Below, piece by piece: positions 8,074 through 16,459 of a stretch of 64,000 bases of DNA. Every line of letters starts with the position of its first letter. Position 1 is the first letter of the stretch. The stretch spans positions 62,001 to 126,000 of the forward strand of contig NZ_JAATJH010000003.1 in NCBI RefSeq assembly GCF_011927835.1. The letters run 5' to 3'. This DNA comes from Neolewinella antarctica. GTDB taxonomy: Bacteria > Bacteroidota > Bacteroidia > Chitinophagales > Saprospiraceae. The notes under the pieces were generated by a model. The model was not told the origin of the DNA. It saw nothing but the letters and a program-made list of their open reading frames with translations, and made no database searches. A program made the translations under genes and the position numbers.

Positions 8074-9138
8074 ATGGATATTCTCATTGTCGGCCAGGGA
8101 CTTGCCGGAACGGTGACGGGCTTTCGCCTGGAAGCGGCGGGGCACACCGTACATTACGTAGACGCGCCGGAGCAAACGGCGGCCAGTTCCGTGGCGGCGG
8201 GCATCGTTAACCCCATCACCGGCCGGCGGTTCGTGAAGAGTTGGTTGATCGATGAGTTGATTCCGGAGACGATTGACTTGTACGGCCGAATGGGCAAACT
8301 TCTCGGGCACAAATACTGGCACCCGCAGCCGCTGATCCGGACGCTGTACAACCGAGGCGACCTCAACGACTGGGAAGTACGCTCCGCCGACGCGGGCTAC
8401 GCTGAGTATATGGAAGACCAACCCGCCCCGGGGCGTATCACGGAAATTACGGAACCCGTTTTCGCTTACGCGGGCGTCAAGCACGCCGGACGGGTGGACG
8501 TAAAAAACCTGGTGGCGGATTACCGAATAAAGCTGATTACCGAGCAGCGATATTTTGGATTAGCGTTCGACTACACAACCGTACCTGCCCTCCTCGGTGA
8601 CGGAACCACGACCAATTTGCCGAACGGAATGCTACCCACCTACGACCGGATCATTTTCTGCGAAGGCTGGCGCGGCCGCTACAATCCCTATTTCGCCGAC
8701 CTGGGCCACGGCGGAAATAAAGGCGAAGTGCTCTTCGTCCGTACCGAAGCCAAACAACTCGACCGGATGTTTAAGCACCGAGTCTTCCTGGTTCCGGTAG
8801 AAGATGACCTCTACTGGGTTGGCGCGACTAGCGAGCATCAATTTGCGGATGATCAACCTTCGGAAGAAAACCGCACCTTTCTGGAGGACCGTTTGCGGGA
8901 GGTACTTACCGTTCCTTACGTCATCGAATCACACGAAGCTGCCGTCCGCCCAACTTCCCGCGACCGGCGGATGATGATCGGGACGCACGCGACGGAACCC
9001 CGGCTGGCGGTCCTCAACGGGTTGGGAACGAAGGGCGCTTCGCTAGCCCCAATGGGGTCGAAGTGGTTGGTGGCGCATTTACTGGAGGGCGCGGAAATCC
9101 CGGTAGAAGTAGGGATTGAACGATTCCTAGACAAATGA
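8074..9138 (+). CDS. FAD-dependent oxidoreductase of the glycine/D-amino-acid oxidase family
   Basis: 354 residues. It begins directly with the dinucleotide-binding strand MDILIVGQGLAGTV (GxGxxG at residues 7-12). VAAGIVNPITGRRFVKSW (about 44-61) is characteristic of a Bacteroidota branch of DAO-type oxidases, and the C-terminal LNGLGTKGASLAP resembles the second FAD-contacting loop of the family. The substrate is unknown; an amine or amino acid is likely. ATG at 8074 is chosen because the motif starts there and the -7 box lies just upstream; the frame stays open to 7951 without need. A terminator follows. Confidence 0.82.
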   Translation: MDILIVGQGLAGTVTGFRLEAAGHTVHYVDAPEQTAASSVAAGIVNPITGRRFVKSWLIDELIPETIDLYGRMGKLLGHKYWHPQPLIRTLYNRGDLNDWEVRSADAGYAEYMEDQPAPGRITEITEPVFAYAGVKHAGRVDVKNLVADYRIKLITEQRYFGLAFDYTTVPALLGDGTTTNLPNGMLPTYDRIIFCEGWRGRYNPYFADLGHGGNKGEVLFVRTEAKQLDRMFKHRVFLVPVEDDLYWVGATSEHQFADDQPSEENRTFLEDRLREVLTVPYVIESHEAAVRPTSRDRRMMIGTHATEPRLAVLNGLGTKGASLAPMGSKWLVAHLLEGAEIPVEVGIERFLDK

Positions 9139-9224
9139 AGCAGAGCAGAGACCAATCCTATAATAACCTTGAGTCCTTCGTAATTGACTCTGTGCAAGCT
9201 AGTACGATGGCTTCAAACGAGTCC

Positions 9225-9275
9225 CGGAGGGGCGTCTCTCGTAGCGAGGGTGCGCAGCCCCTCGTTTTCGTTTTT
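9225..9275 (+). terminator. Terminator of the FAD oxidoreductase gene
   Basis: GGAGGGGC (9225-9232) pairs with GCCCCTC (9256-9262) around a partly paired loop, followed by a T-rich stretch (GTTTTCGTTTTTACG). Confidence 0.6.
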
Positions 9276-9324
9276 ACGTTGTTTAAGGAAAGTTCGCAAC
9301 TGAGATAGAACTGAATAAAAACAC

Positions 9325-9360
9325 AAAACCCCGTCCACCAAAGCGATGAACGGGGTTTCA
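9325..9360 (-). terminator. Terminator downstream of rpsP
   Basis: AAACCCCGT and ACGGGGTTT pair around a 15-nt loop. On the minus strand the hairpin is followed by TTGTGTTTTTATTC, so it ends rpsP transcription. Confidence 0.75.
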
Positions 9361-9382
9361 AATTCAAAAAGCTTAATCAGAA

Positions 9383-10144
9383 TTAAGCAGTCTTTTCAAC
9401 GTCGGAAGCACCTTCGGGGGCAACTTCTTCGGCGGCTTTAAGGCCTTCTTCAGCTGCGGTGGCGGCTTCGGCTTCGGCGATGGCTTCACCGGCAACCTTA
9501 GCGGCGGCGACTTCAGCATCTTCCGTGGGGGCGGCGGCAACACCTTCACCTGCTGCCTCAGCAACGGCGGCTTCGGTAGCGGCGGCTTCCTCGGGCTGGT
9601 CGTCGGCGGTAGTGAGGGTGTCCTCAGCGTTGGCGGGGACTTGAGCTTCGGCCACTTCCGGCTCCGGAGTGGCTACTTCGGCTGCTGGCTCCACGACTTC
9701 CGGTTCTGGCTCCGGCTCCGGCTCCACGATGACGGGGGCGGTGCCACCGACGGCTTTGTGGAAATCAGCGGTTTTCTGGTCTTCACGCTGGCGGGCGGCT
9801 TCGGCGGAACCTTCTTTGTTCTCAATGAAAGCTACCCACTTTTCGCTGGCGTCTTCCTGCGACAAAGCGCCTTTGGAAACGCCCCGCATGAGGTGCTTGT
9901 AGTACATCACGCCTTTGAAGCGGAGAATGGCGGCAACGGTGTTGGAAGGTTGAGCGCCCTTGGTCAGCCAGTTGTAGGCGGCCATGCGGTCGAGGTCGAT
10001 CGTCGCGGGGACGGTCATGGGGTTGTAAGTACCGAGCTTTTCGATAAACTTACCGTCGCGGGGCGCGCGGGCGTCAGCAGCGACGATGTGGTAAAAAGGA
10101 CGCTTGCGGCGACCGTGGCGTTGGAGTCTGAGACGAACTGGCAT
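9383..10144 (-). CDS. rpsP: 30S ribosomal protein S16 with long acidic C-terminal extension
   Basis: 253 residues. Residues 1-85 are a standard S16 (start MPVRLRLQRHGRRKRPFYHI; DGKFIEKLGTYNP; GAQPSNTV). S16 is normally about 80-90 residues. After a helical linker (about 90-130) there is a roughly 115-residue tail made almost wholly of Ala, Glu, Val and Pro, with runs such as EPEPEPEPEVVEP. Extensions occur in other Bacteroidota S16 proteins, but this one is long and strongly acidic. It may stay flexible on the ribosome surface; its role is unknown. Monocistronic here, with its own promoter and terminator, not beside rimM or trmD. Confidence 0.93.
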   Translation of the reverse strand: MPVRLRLQRHGRRKRPFYHIVAADARAPRDGKFIEKLGTYNPMTVPATIDLDRMAAYNWLTKGAQPSNTVAAILRFKGVMYYKHLMRGVSKGALSQEDASEKWVAFIENKEGSAEAARQREDQKTADFHKAVGGTAPVIVEPEPEPEPEVVEPAAEVATPEPEVAEAQVPANAEDTLTTADDQPEEAAATEAAVAEAAGEGVAAAPTEDAEVAAAKVAGEAIAEAEAATAAEEGLKAAEEVAPEGASDVEKTA

Positions 10145-10218
10145 AAGGACAAATTATCTTGGTGAATGGTAGTACCGATTTCCTCCCTGAAGGGGCGGTC
10201 GGTTTTGTCAACGGTCGG

Positions 10219-10249
10219 CAAAGGTACGGTGATTCCCGCTTTCTGACAA
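10219..10249 (-). promoter_or_regulatory. rpsP promoter (TTGTC ... TACCTTTG)
   Basis: On the minus strand TTGTC (10249-10245) precedes TACCTTTG (10226-10219) with 18 nt between, in the range reported for Bacteroidota -33/-7 pairs. It leaves a leader of about 70 nt before the rpsP ATG. Confidence 0.65.
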
Positions 10250-10283
10250 CCTCTCGCGGGCATTTTTAAACGGATAAAGGTGG

Positions 10284-10300
10284 GCGTGGTCGCGGGTGCC
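10284..10300 (+). repeat. Dispersed 17-mer, one mismatch, intergenic
   Basis: GCGTGGTCGCGGGTGCC, one substitution from the exact form GCGCGGTCGCGGGTGCC. It is followed by AGGT, as at 14249. Confidence 0.75.
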
Positions 10301-10542
10301 AGGTGGTTTGGATGAATGCCCCCGTTTAATTTCTGACGTGACCAATTTGTGACTACACCCGTGACCGACTTAATGCGATGATCGGTAATTAGGTTCCGCG
10401 TAGTCACTTTATAATTTGGTGAGCTCCGATTACGACCTTGGCGTCACTAAGCACGGTGCTTGCCGTGCGCACATTGTCTCCGTATTTACCTCCGTAAAAT
10501 CGCAGCCCTCACGTACTGATTAGTGGAAGTACGCATTAGTAT

Positions 10543-11787
10543 TCACTGCGCTGCACTTAGTAATTCTGTTATCATTACCCGCGCGGAAACCCGCCCCTTC
10601 CGCTCGACAAAATCCCTGGGCGTGTTGTCACCTATCTCGTACGTGATCCCCTCCGCCCCGAACTGTGTCCGAAACCAACTCATCGTCGTCGGCTTGCCGA
10701 TCGGTTCCGCTTCCTCATTGATGCGAAAGTCACCACCAATTTCCCGCTCGATGCCGGCGAGCCACCGGCCCTTAAAGTCACCGAGCACCGAAGGGGGCCG
10801 TACGGAGGTGTCGTGGGTGTAATAAACATCTTTCCAGGTAGAGTGGAAATCGAGCCCGAGCACCACTGACGTGCGGCGTTTACGCGTGGTGGCGACGATG
10901 TCATCCGCCACCTGCCGCGTCTCCGGTTGGCGGTAGTACGCCCAGTCGCGGTTGCCATCGATGCCGGCGGCGGTGTGGCGCCAGTGGCCCCGGTCCACGC
11001 CGTCGGGGTTGAGCAACGGGTAGATGAGTAGTTGGTAGGACTGAAGAAATTCGGACAGGCGGGGGTCGGAAAGCAGGCCATCCAGAAAGCCCTGAAGGGC
11101 CAGAAAGCCGGTAACCTCCGGGGGGTGCTGGCGGCTCAGCAGAACGACTGTGGGCAATTTCTTTTTCGCGCCCGGTGCTTTAATCGTCAGGCGCAAAAGC
11201 GGGCGGTTCTCCAAACTCTGGCCAATCACGCCCAGGCTAACGTTGGCGTTTTTCGTGAGACCGTCGGCCCACGCGCGGACATCCCGCGAATCAATAATCT
11301 CCTGCGCGGAAACGTAGAGTGGTTTCCGTGCCGCTAGTTGCAATTGTAGCGTCGCTACCCGGGCGCTCGAATCTACGCTGAGGGCGGAACTATCGAGGCG
11401 CGTCCACTCCGTACGGTCCGTACTTAACTTAGGCCAGTAGCGGTGGACGGCGTGAGCGGGGTAGTTGAGTTGGACCGTCACGGTCGTATCCCGCGGGGCT
11501 ACTACGCGGAAGGCGTACCAGGGGCTGGTGTTAATGGGGGCATTCTCCGGTTCCGTCCAGGCTGCCAAGTGGTCGCCCTGGTCCGTTACCCGGGAGAGTC
11601 TGGCGGCGGGGAATTGATTGTCGAGTTTTAAACCATTGGGGAAGGTCCACGCCTGCGCGACTTGTCGGTCGATGGGTCTGGTGCTGGTGTCCACCGGGGT
11701 AGGGAAATCGTTCGGCTGAGCCTTTCGCTGGCAAGAAGCTGCCAGTAGGATCAAGAAGACCACGGGTAAAGCGAGGTGTTGGTGCAT
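10543..11787 (-). CDS. M14-family zinc carboxypeptidase, lipoprotein
   Basis: 414 residues. A lipoprotein signal peptide ends LLAASC (Cys19). Residues about 40-165 form a beta-rich N-terminal domain like that preceding cytosolic-carboxypeptidase-like M14 enzymes. The catalytic domain has the zinc motif HPPE (RQHPPEVTG, about 221), the NPDGVDRGHWR substrate-site region (about 263), GLDFHS with the third zinc ligand (about 316), and YEIGD with the probable catalytic Glu near 383. It should remove C-terminal residues from peptides or process peptidoglycan peptides in the envelope; the substrate is inferred only by family. Divergent from the subtilase gene across a 404-nt spacer. Confidence 0.82.
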   Translation of the reverse strand: MHQHLALPVVFLILLAASCQRKAQPNDFPTPVDTSTRPIDRQVAQAWTFPNGLKLDNQFPAARLSRVTDQGDHLAAWTEPENAPINTSPWYAFRVVAPRDTTVTVQLNYPAHAVHRYWPKLSTDRTEWTRLDSSALSVDSSARVATLQLQLAARKPLYVSAQEIIDSRDVRAWADGLTKNANVSLGVIGQSLENRPLLRLTIKAPGAKKKLPTVVLLSRQHPPEVTGFLALQGFLDGLLSDPRLSEFLQSYQLLIYPLLNPDGVDRGHWRHTAAGIDGNRDWAYYRQPETRQVADDIVATTRKRRTSVVLGLDFHSTWKDVYYTHDTSVRPPSVLGDFKGRWLAGIEREIGGDFRINEEAEPIGKPTTMSWFRTQFGAEGITYEIGDNTPRDFVERKGRVSARVMITELLSAAQ

Positions 11788-12191
11788 ATGCTAAAAACTG
11801 ATTCTGGCCGTCACGGGTTCGAGACCGCTCCGGACGGTACCGCGCCGCCGGTCTGCCTACTCCGGCCCTGGGGGGGACGATACGCTTGGTTTACTTAGCA
11901 AATAATGTCGGGCCTACTTGATTCTCAGGTTAGTGTAGTGGTATCTTTTTGGACGAGGGAGTTAGGTGGCAAATAGTTGTCTATCCAGCTATCTACGGCA
12001 GTGTGATCGGGTTGTAGATTGTCCAAGTGGCGAATTTTCGCTACTTTCGGACGACGAAGCACATTAAATTGCCCGTGCAATTAACCTGTCAGAAGAAACT
12101 ACTGAATATTTCCGACCAATCTACCTGGCACTCCCGATAGGGACCGGGGCCACGCCCGCTCATCTACCCAACCAGATTTAACCATACTCTC
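11788..12191. other. 404-nt gene-less spacer between divergent exported hydrolases
   Basis: Separates the M14 peptidase (minus) and subtilase (plus) starts. It must contain both promoters, but I found no full TAnnTTTG box at a convincing distance; TATCTTTT at 11942 and TACTTTCG at 12050 are imperfect candidates. No ORF or clear repeat. Confidence 0.4.
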
Positions 12192-13706
12192 ATGAAGCGA
12201 ATTATACTTTTCGGCGCGCTGGCGCTAACGGCTTTCTCCTGCCAGGACGACCTGCAAATCAGCCAACCCACCACCGAACAAACGCCTCTCACCCGTACGG
12301 CAATCGACCTCGCCGTCGAAACACATCTTCAGCAGACCGACACACCTTTCGATTGGGCCGCCGCCGACGATAATTTCGTCTGGAGCGCCCTGGCCGCCAG
12401 CGAAAACCACGCCGTACTCGGCTACCAGCCCGCCGGCTTCCAGAACCTCGACGACCGTATCCACGAAATCGACGTGATGGCCGGCGAATGGAAAACCGTT
12501 CGCGACGAACTCGTCACCGATCTCCGCACCGCCACGGAACGACTGACCGGCGAAACCGTTAGCGAAGATGACTTATTACTGGTCGCCGACGACGGCGCAC
12601 TACCGATCCTGGAAATCAAGGTGCTCCACCCCGGCATCCTGGCCGAGTTCCGTAACCGCGCGGACGTACGCTACCTCGAACCAAGTAATTATACCGCCGG
12701 TGAGATTACCCTCCGTTCCGGCTCCGGTTGCTCCGAAGCTCCGAGCAGTTCGGTCGACCCAGCTGACTTTACAACGATCACTCCCGGCGCAAAGGTTCCG
12801 TGGAATTATGCCACCATGAACGTCGAGCAGGCCTGGAACAGCAGCCAGGGCGCGGGTATCGGCATCGCCGTGATCGACAGCGGTGTCTACCCCGAGCAGG
12901 ATAATCTTAGCGACGAATTTGACGGTGGATTTTCCACTAACCGGAGCATCGACAAACTCGGCTTTTACGCACCGAGTTTCTGGAGCAGCCGCACCGACGG
13001 ACCCGACGATCAGTGCGGCCACGGCACCCAGATGTCCGGCCTCGCCGCCGCGCCCCGCACCAACACCGGTGCCACCGTCGGCGTCGCCTACAAGGCTAAC
13101 TTACGTACCTACCGCGCCACGAGTGACGTGATCATCAACGCTAGCCGCGAAAAGCGGGGCGTGAAAAATTCGCTGATCGATGCTGGCCGGCAGTCTGGCA
13201 CCCAGGTCATCAGCATGAGTATCGGCGACGTATTCAGTAGTGGCACCGTTGAAGACGGCATTAATTACGCCCACAACCGGGGCAAAATGATTCTCTGCGC
13301 GGCCGGTACTTCCCTGACCTGGACGAGTTGGTACGGCGTCATCTTCCCCGCCAACCTCGATAACACGGTGGCGGTGACGGGCGTCCGCGAAGGCCTACCC
13401 TTCAAGCGGTGCGATAATTGTCACGACGGCAGCCAAGTTGATTTCGTCACCGTCATGCAGCGGCGCGACGACACGGATCGGTTAACGCTCACCCTCAGTC
13501 GCTACGACGCTACACCCGGTTACGTCGGTGGCTCTAGCGCGGCAACGGCAACTACGGCGGGCGTTGCGGCCCTAGTCTGGGCGACGAACCCCGGTCAAAC
13601 ACGGGAGCAGGTTTTGGACAGAATGAAAGCAGCTTCCTCCGTTTATCCGGGGCGGGATGGTGATTTCGGTTGGGGTATTATCGATGCCAATCTAGCCGTC
13701 AACTAG
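12192..13706 (+). CDS. Secreted subtilisin-like serine protease (S8), lipoprotein
   Basis: 504 residues. Signal peptide ending FSC (Cys17), so probably lipid-anchored. Residues about 18-180 look like a prodomain. The catalytic triad is visible: Asp in GIAVIDSGVYPE (about 223), His in CGHGTQMSGLAA (about 276), Ser in GGSSAATATTAG (about 447). A pair of Cys in RCDNCHDG (about 400) and others may form disulfides. It probably degrades proteins outside the inner membrane. No C-terminal type IX tail is present; the catalytic domain runs to the end. The adjacent downstream spacer carries heptamer repeats rather than a classical terminator. Confidence 0.88.
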   Translation: MKRIILFGALALTAFSCQDDLQISQPTTEQTPLTRTAIDLAVETHLQQTDTPFDWAAADDNFVWSALAASENHAVLGYQPAGFQNLDDRIHEIDVMAGEWKTVRDELVTDLRTATERLTGETVSEDDLLLVADDGALPILEIKVLHPGILAEFRNRADVRYLEPSNYTAGEITLRSGSGCSEAPSSSVDPADFTTITPGAKVPWNYATMNVEQAWNSSQGAGIGIAVIDSGVYPEQDNLSDEFDGGFSTNRSIDKLGFYAPSFWSSRTDGPDDQCGHGTQMSGLAAAPRTNTGATVGVAYKANLRTYRATSDVIINASREKRGVKNSLIDAGRQSGTQVISMSIGDVFSSGTVEDGINYAHNRGKMILCAAGTSLTWTSWYGVIFPANLDNTVAVTGVREGLPFKRCDNCHDGSQVDFVTVMQRRDDTDRLTLTLSRYDATPGYVGGSSAATATTAGVAALVWATNPGQTREQVLDRMKAASSVYPGRDGDFGWGIIDANLAVN

Positions 13707-13716
13707 TGAGTATTCG

Positions 13717-13783
13717 GTCTAAAGTCTGTGGTCTAGAGTCTGCTACCTATCTCCACAGACCACAGACCACAGACCACAGACCA
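13717..13783. repeat. (CACAGAC)n heptamer array with inverted arm
   Basis: Four tandem CACAGAC units occupy 13754-13781. Upstream, AGTCTGTGGTCT (13723-13734) is complementary to the array, so the spacer between the convergent subtilase and DUF6702 genes can form a hairpin with sliding register. Confidence 0.85.
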
Positions 13784-13787
13784 CGAA

Positions 13788-14303
13788 TTATTGACCATAA
13801 CTCCCCGTAGTTCGCTGCTTCGACATCAACAAAGTCGCCCCACGTTTTTCGCCGTTGTAGATTTTAACGATGTTTTTCTGATCGGCAAAAGTTTCGGTCA
13901 GTAGGGTAGCGGTGACGTCGATGGTGGTGGGGGCGGCAACGTCGGTGGCGGCGAGGTAGACCCAGAAGCCGTGGAGGTCGTCTTCCAGTTCGTAGCCGAT
14001 CACCGCGAGGGGTAGGGGTTCGCCGTTCCAATTGAGGCGAAAGTGATTGGCTAGGTAATTAGTTAGGAGGCGCTCGGCGTCCGCGTGCTGGATTTCGGTC
14101 CCGAGTTCGAGGTTACCGGGCGCACCGAGGGTGACCATGTCCTTTTCTAAGTCCTCGACGAAAAGGTGCATCTCTATTTGGACCTGTTCGCGCTCGGCCA
14201 CGTACCGGACGTTGGTTTTAGAAATATGATATTCGTGCACTGGTAAGGGCGCGGTCGCGGGTGCCAGGTTAGACAGGAAGAGGAGCAGAGATATTAAGTA
14301 CAT
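13788..14303 (-). CDS. DUF6702-like exported protein
   Basis: 171 residues from ATG at 14303 (MYLISLLLFLSNLAPATA); a TTG or upstream start at 14330 adds nine residues without benefit. A signal peptide of about 20 residues is followed by a mixed alpha/beta domain with HEYHISKTNVRYV, IQIEMHLF-type strands (here QVQIEMHLFVEDLEKD), a central LNWNG segment and FADQKNIVKIYNG near the end, resembling DUF6702 proteins of Bacteroidota, whose function is unknown. An exact copy of the dispersed 17-mer (14249-14265) lies inside the coding sequence at the signal peptide end and encodes LAPATAP. Confidence 0.65.
   Translation of the reverse strand: MYLISLLLFLSNLAPATAPLPVHEYHISKTNVRYVAEREQVQIEMHLFVEDLEKDMVTLGAPGNLELGTEIQHADAERLLTNYLANHFRLNWNGEPLPLAVIGYELEDDLHGFWVYLAATDVAAPTTIDVTATLLTETFADQKNIVKIYNGEKRGATLLMSKQRTTGSYGQ
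14249..14265 (+). repeat. Dispersed 17-mer, exact, inside a coding sequence
   Basis: GCGCGGTCGCGGGTGCC, read on the opposite strand as part of the DUF6702-like signal peptide region (codons for A-P-A-T-A). Confidence 0.9.
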
Positions 14304-14398
14304 ATGGAGGCTGTAAATGCTGGCCCCCAAAGGTACGCTGGCACGGGGCCGAAGACTAGGTAGGCCGGCGTGCTTAACGAATCCTTTAACGAGCCTTG

Positions 14399-15694
14399 TT
14401 ACTCAAGCACGAACTTGAAAGTAAGCCCGTAGGTGACGGGCACGCCGGGGTAACCGCTGTCTTCGTACTTAAAGCCGGTTTTGTTGAGGTGCTCGACCAT
14501 GCGCACTACTTCTTTCTCAAGTGCTGCGGGGGCGTTCTTTCCACCGGTAGCTTTGCCGGCTCCGTAACCAACGACGATGATGTTGGCTCCGCCGAACGTT
14601 TCAAGTTTGGATTGGTAGCGGGTTTCGTAGTTGCGGCACTGGCCGTCGGGGTCGATACTCATACTCAGGAAGACGAGACCTTCGGTCCTGCTGCTGCGGG
14701 CGGCTTTGGGGTATTTGATCTCTCCGTAAACCTCAACTAGGAATGCCCTCATAATTTCCTCCCTAGTTGCGCCATCGGGTAAGGTCGTCAGAATGGGTGA
14801 TCCTCCGGCACTAACGTGTCTCGCGCGTTGGGTGTCGACCTGCGCCAGTAAATCACTACAAGTGAAACTCAGTACGCCGAGAAGCAAAAGGGGGAGTAAA
14901 GCCTGTACAAAGTGAAAGCGGCGGGAAGCAGAGGAGGTGAGCACGTTAATACGATTTTTGATGGGTGAGGAGAAAAGGCCCAGTGCGGCAAAGGGGGTTT
15001 GTGAAGCTTGCAGTAGCTGCATGCCGTAAGTTTTTCTGGGGATAGTTTCGACGACCGCCGCGTCAGCCTGGTACTCGTGTACGTCCCGCAGCATTCGCCG
15101 GAGCAGCCAAGCGCCGGGGTGAAACCACAGCAACAGACACAGTACTTCGAGCGCAAAGGCATCGTAGTGATGGCGCTGGCGCAGGTGCGCGGATTCGTGG
15201 AGGAGCGCCGTCCGGCCTAAATCCGTATCAACGAGTGAAGCCGGTAGGAATATGTAGCCGTAGATCGTAAACGGAGTAGGTATCGCCGGGCCCGTGACCA
15301 GCGGAAAACCCGTGTACTCCCCACTGACGCCGCCCCGCTTCCACCGCCAAACCAACCACCCCTGCACCAGCGACCGCGCAAGAAACGCCGCCAGACCGAT
15401 GAAATAAAGCAACGAGGGAACGGAGACTGACCAACCACCGTCGGTAACCCCGGGCGCACCCCGTAAATCTAGCACGGCCCTAAACGTGGCCCGGACCGGC
15501 TCCAGGACAATGGCCCGTGACCCAAAAATCAGAGCAGGGAGAAGTGGAATGGCGAGCCCCGCCAAAATTGTGGCGATCAGATAAGCCCTTCTGAATGCAA
15601 ACGGCGCCTTCCGGTGCAGGGCTAAGTAGTAGTAGGCGATGAGCACCGACCAAATAACTGATAGCCGCAGAAGGTATTCAGCGTAGTCCATCAT
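14399..15694 (-). CDS. M56 (BlaR1/MecR1-like) membrane metallopeptidase with TonB-like C-terminus
   Basis: 431 residues from ATG at 15694. About four membrane helices in the first 110 residues and another near 290 surround the M56 zinc domain: LLHESAHLRQRHHYD (HExxH variant HESAH, about 180) and DVHEYQADAAVV (about 220), where a Glu supplies a ligand. The last 130 residues, periplasmic, contain IKYPKAARSSRTEG and VFLSMSIDPDGQC, typical of TonB C-terminal domains, instead of a penicillin-binding sensor. It probably senses an envelope signal and cleaves the BlaI repressor. The start overlaps the blaI stop (ATGA), implying coupled translation. Confidence 0.85.
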   Translation of the reverse strand: MMDYAEYLLRLSVIWSVLIAYYYLALHRKAPFAFRRAYLIATILAGLAIPLLPALIFGSRAIVLEPVRATFRAVLDLRGAPGVTDGGWSVSVPSLLYFIGLAAFLARSLVQGWLVWRWKRGGVSGEYTGFPLVTGPAIPTPFTIYGYIFLPASLVDTDLGRTALLHESAHLRQRHHYDAFALEVLCLLLWFHPGAWLLRRMLRDVHEYQADAAVVETIPRKTYGMQLLQASQTPFAALGLFSSPIKNRINVLTSSASRRFHFVQALLPLLLLGVLSFTCSDLLAQVDTQRARHVSAGGSPILTTLPDGATREEIMRAFLVEVYGEIKYPKAARSSRTEGLVFLSMSIDPDGQCRNYETRYQSKLETFGGANIIVVGYGAGKATGGKNAPAALEKEVVRMVEHLNKTGFKYEDSGYPGVPVTYGLTFKFVLE

Positions 15695-16059
15695 TCTTCT
15701 TCCAGTTTGCGGACGAGGGCGCCCAGTTCTTCCAGATTTAGGTCTTCCCGCTCCACGAGGTGGCTGACCGCCAGGGACGCCGAACCGCCGAAAAAGCTTT
15801 TGATCAGGCCAACCAGCGACTGACTGCCGTATTCTTCCCGCCCGAGCGCCGGCCGGTAGACGAAAGTGCGCCCGTACGCCTTGTGGGTAAGGAAGCCCCG
15901 GTCCTTGAGGGCTGCCATCACCGTCGAGACAGTACTGTGGGCGGGTAGCTTCCCTCCCCTTTGCTTTGCCACGGATTTGCGAACGTCGCCAACCGTGCAT
16001 TCTCCCAAATCCCAGACGTGGTTCATGATCTCTTCCTGGGCGGCGGTTAGTTTTTGCAT
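15691..16059 (-). CDS. BlaI/MecI/CopY-family transcriptional repressor
   Basis: 122 residues from ATG at 16059 (MQKLTAAQEEIMNHVW). Winged helix-turn-helix domain (about 1-75) with the family pattern TVGDVRKSV, STVSTVMAALKDRGFL and YGRTFVYRP, then a dimerisation helix region. Such repressors are inactivated by proteolysis through the partner M56 protein encoded next. The operator-like inverted repeat at 16071-16088 lies 12 nt upstream, overlapping the -7 box, so the pair is probably autoregulated. What gene set it controls, beyond itself, is not visible. Confidence 0.88.
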   Translation of the reverse strand: MQKLTAAQEEIMNHVWDLGECTVGDVRKSVAKQRGGKLPAHSTVSTVMAALKDRGFLTHKAYGRTFVYRPALGREEYGSQSLVGLIKSFFGGSASLAVSHLVEREDLNLEELGALVRKLEEE

Positions 16060-16070
16060 ATTACGGTATT

Positions 16071-16088
16071 TAACGTAAATATACGTTA
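16071..16088. promoter_or_regulatory. Putative BlaI operator (inverted repeat)
   Basis: TAACGTA-AATA-TACGTTA is a perfect 7-bp inverted repeat with a 4-bp spacer. TTACG/CGTAA (16061-16078) forms a second overlapping dyad. It covers the -7 box of blaI. Confidence 0.65.
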
Positions 16089-16106
16089 CGTAGCTTAAAT
16101 GCACAA
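16076..16106 (-). promoter_or_regulatory. blaI promoter (TTGTG ... TATATTTA)
   Basis: On the minus strand TTGTG (16106-16102) and TATATTTA (16083-16076) are spaced by 18 nt, as in the rpsP promoter. The box differs by its last base from TAnnTTTG. Confidence 0.5.
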
Positions 16107-16459
16107 CACTCGACGCCGAATTGATCAGATTTACCTTCCGTACGCTGGCCGCAACTCGCGATAAAGTGAGATAACGAGCGGGAGAAAGCGTGTTCTTCGG
16201 CGTTTTGAAGACTTTTTGAAAAGAATTTTAAATTTAGTTTTGGTCACACGGATAATTCGTCACCTGCTTAATACAAAAAGTGTAAAAGCCTGTTTTTACT
16301 AACCCTCAGTGCCGATACATCCCTGCTGCTGCTTGATCTATCGATCATTATTATCGTTCTTTGTGGGGTTAATTTTTACCGCAACGGTAATTTTTCGACT
16401 TATTGTCAAGAATGCACCTACCTTGCGGCTTCTTAGTCACCCCCCTAAATATCATTGAA
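16105..16459. other. Spacer between divergent blaI and the cold-shock gene
   Basis: About 355 nt, notably AT-rich around 16200-16400. It holds the blaI promoter at one end and, toward csp, a short hairpin with a T run (16376-16395) and an imperfect box TACCTTGC at 16419. No ORF. Confidence 0.5.
16376..16395 (+). terminator. Small hairpin with T-tract upstream of the cold-shock gene
   Basis: TTACCG-CAA-CGGTAA is a perfect 6-bp stem followed by TTTTT. It has the look of a weak terminator or attenuator in the csp leader, but whether it is transcribed depends on where csp transcription starts. Confidence 0.35.

Larger units (their letters stand above)
10145..10542. other. Gene-less spacer upstream of rpsP
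   Basis: Contains the rpsP promoter, one near copy of the dispersed 17-mer (10284-10300), and a short unlabelled hairpin with GCACGG/CCGTGC arms at 10452-10469. No ORF with coding character was found. Confidence 0.6.
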
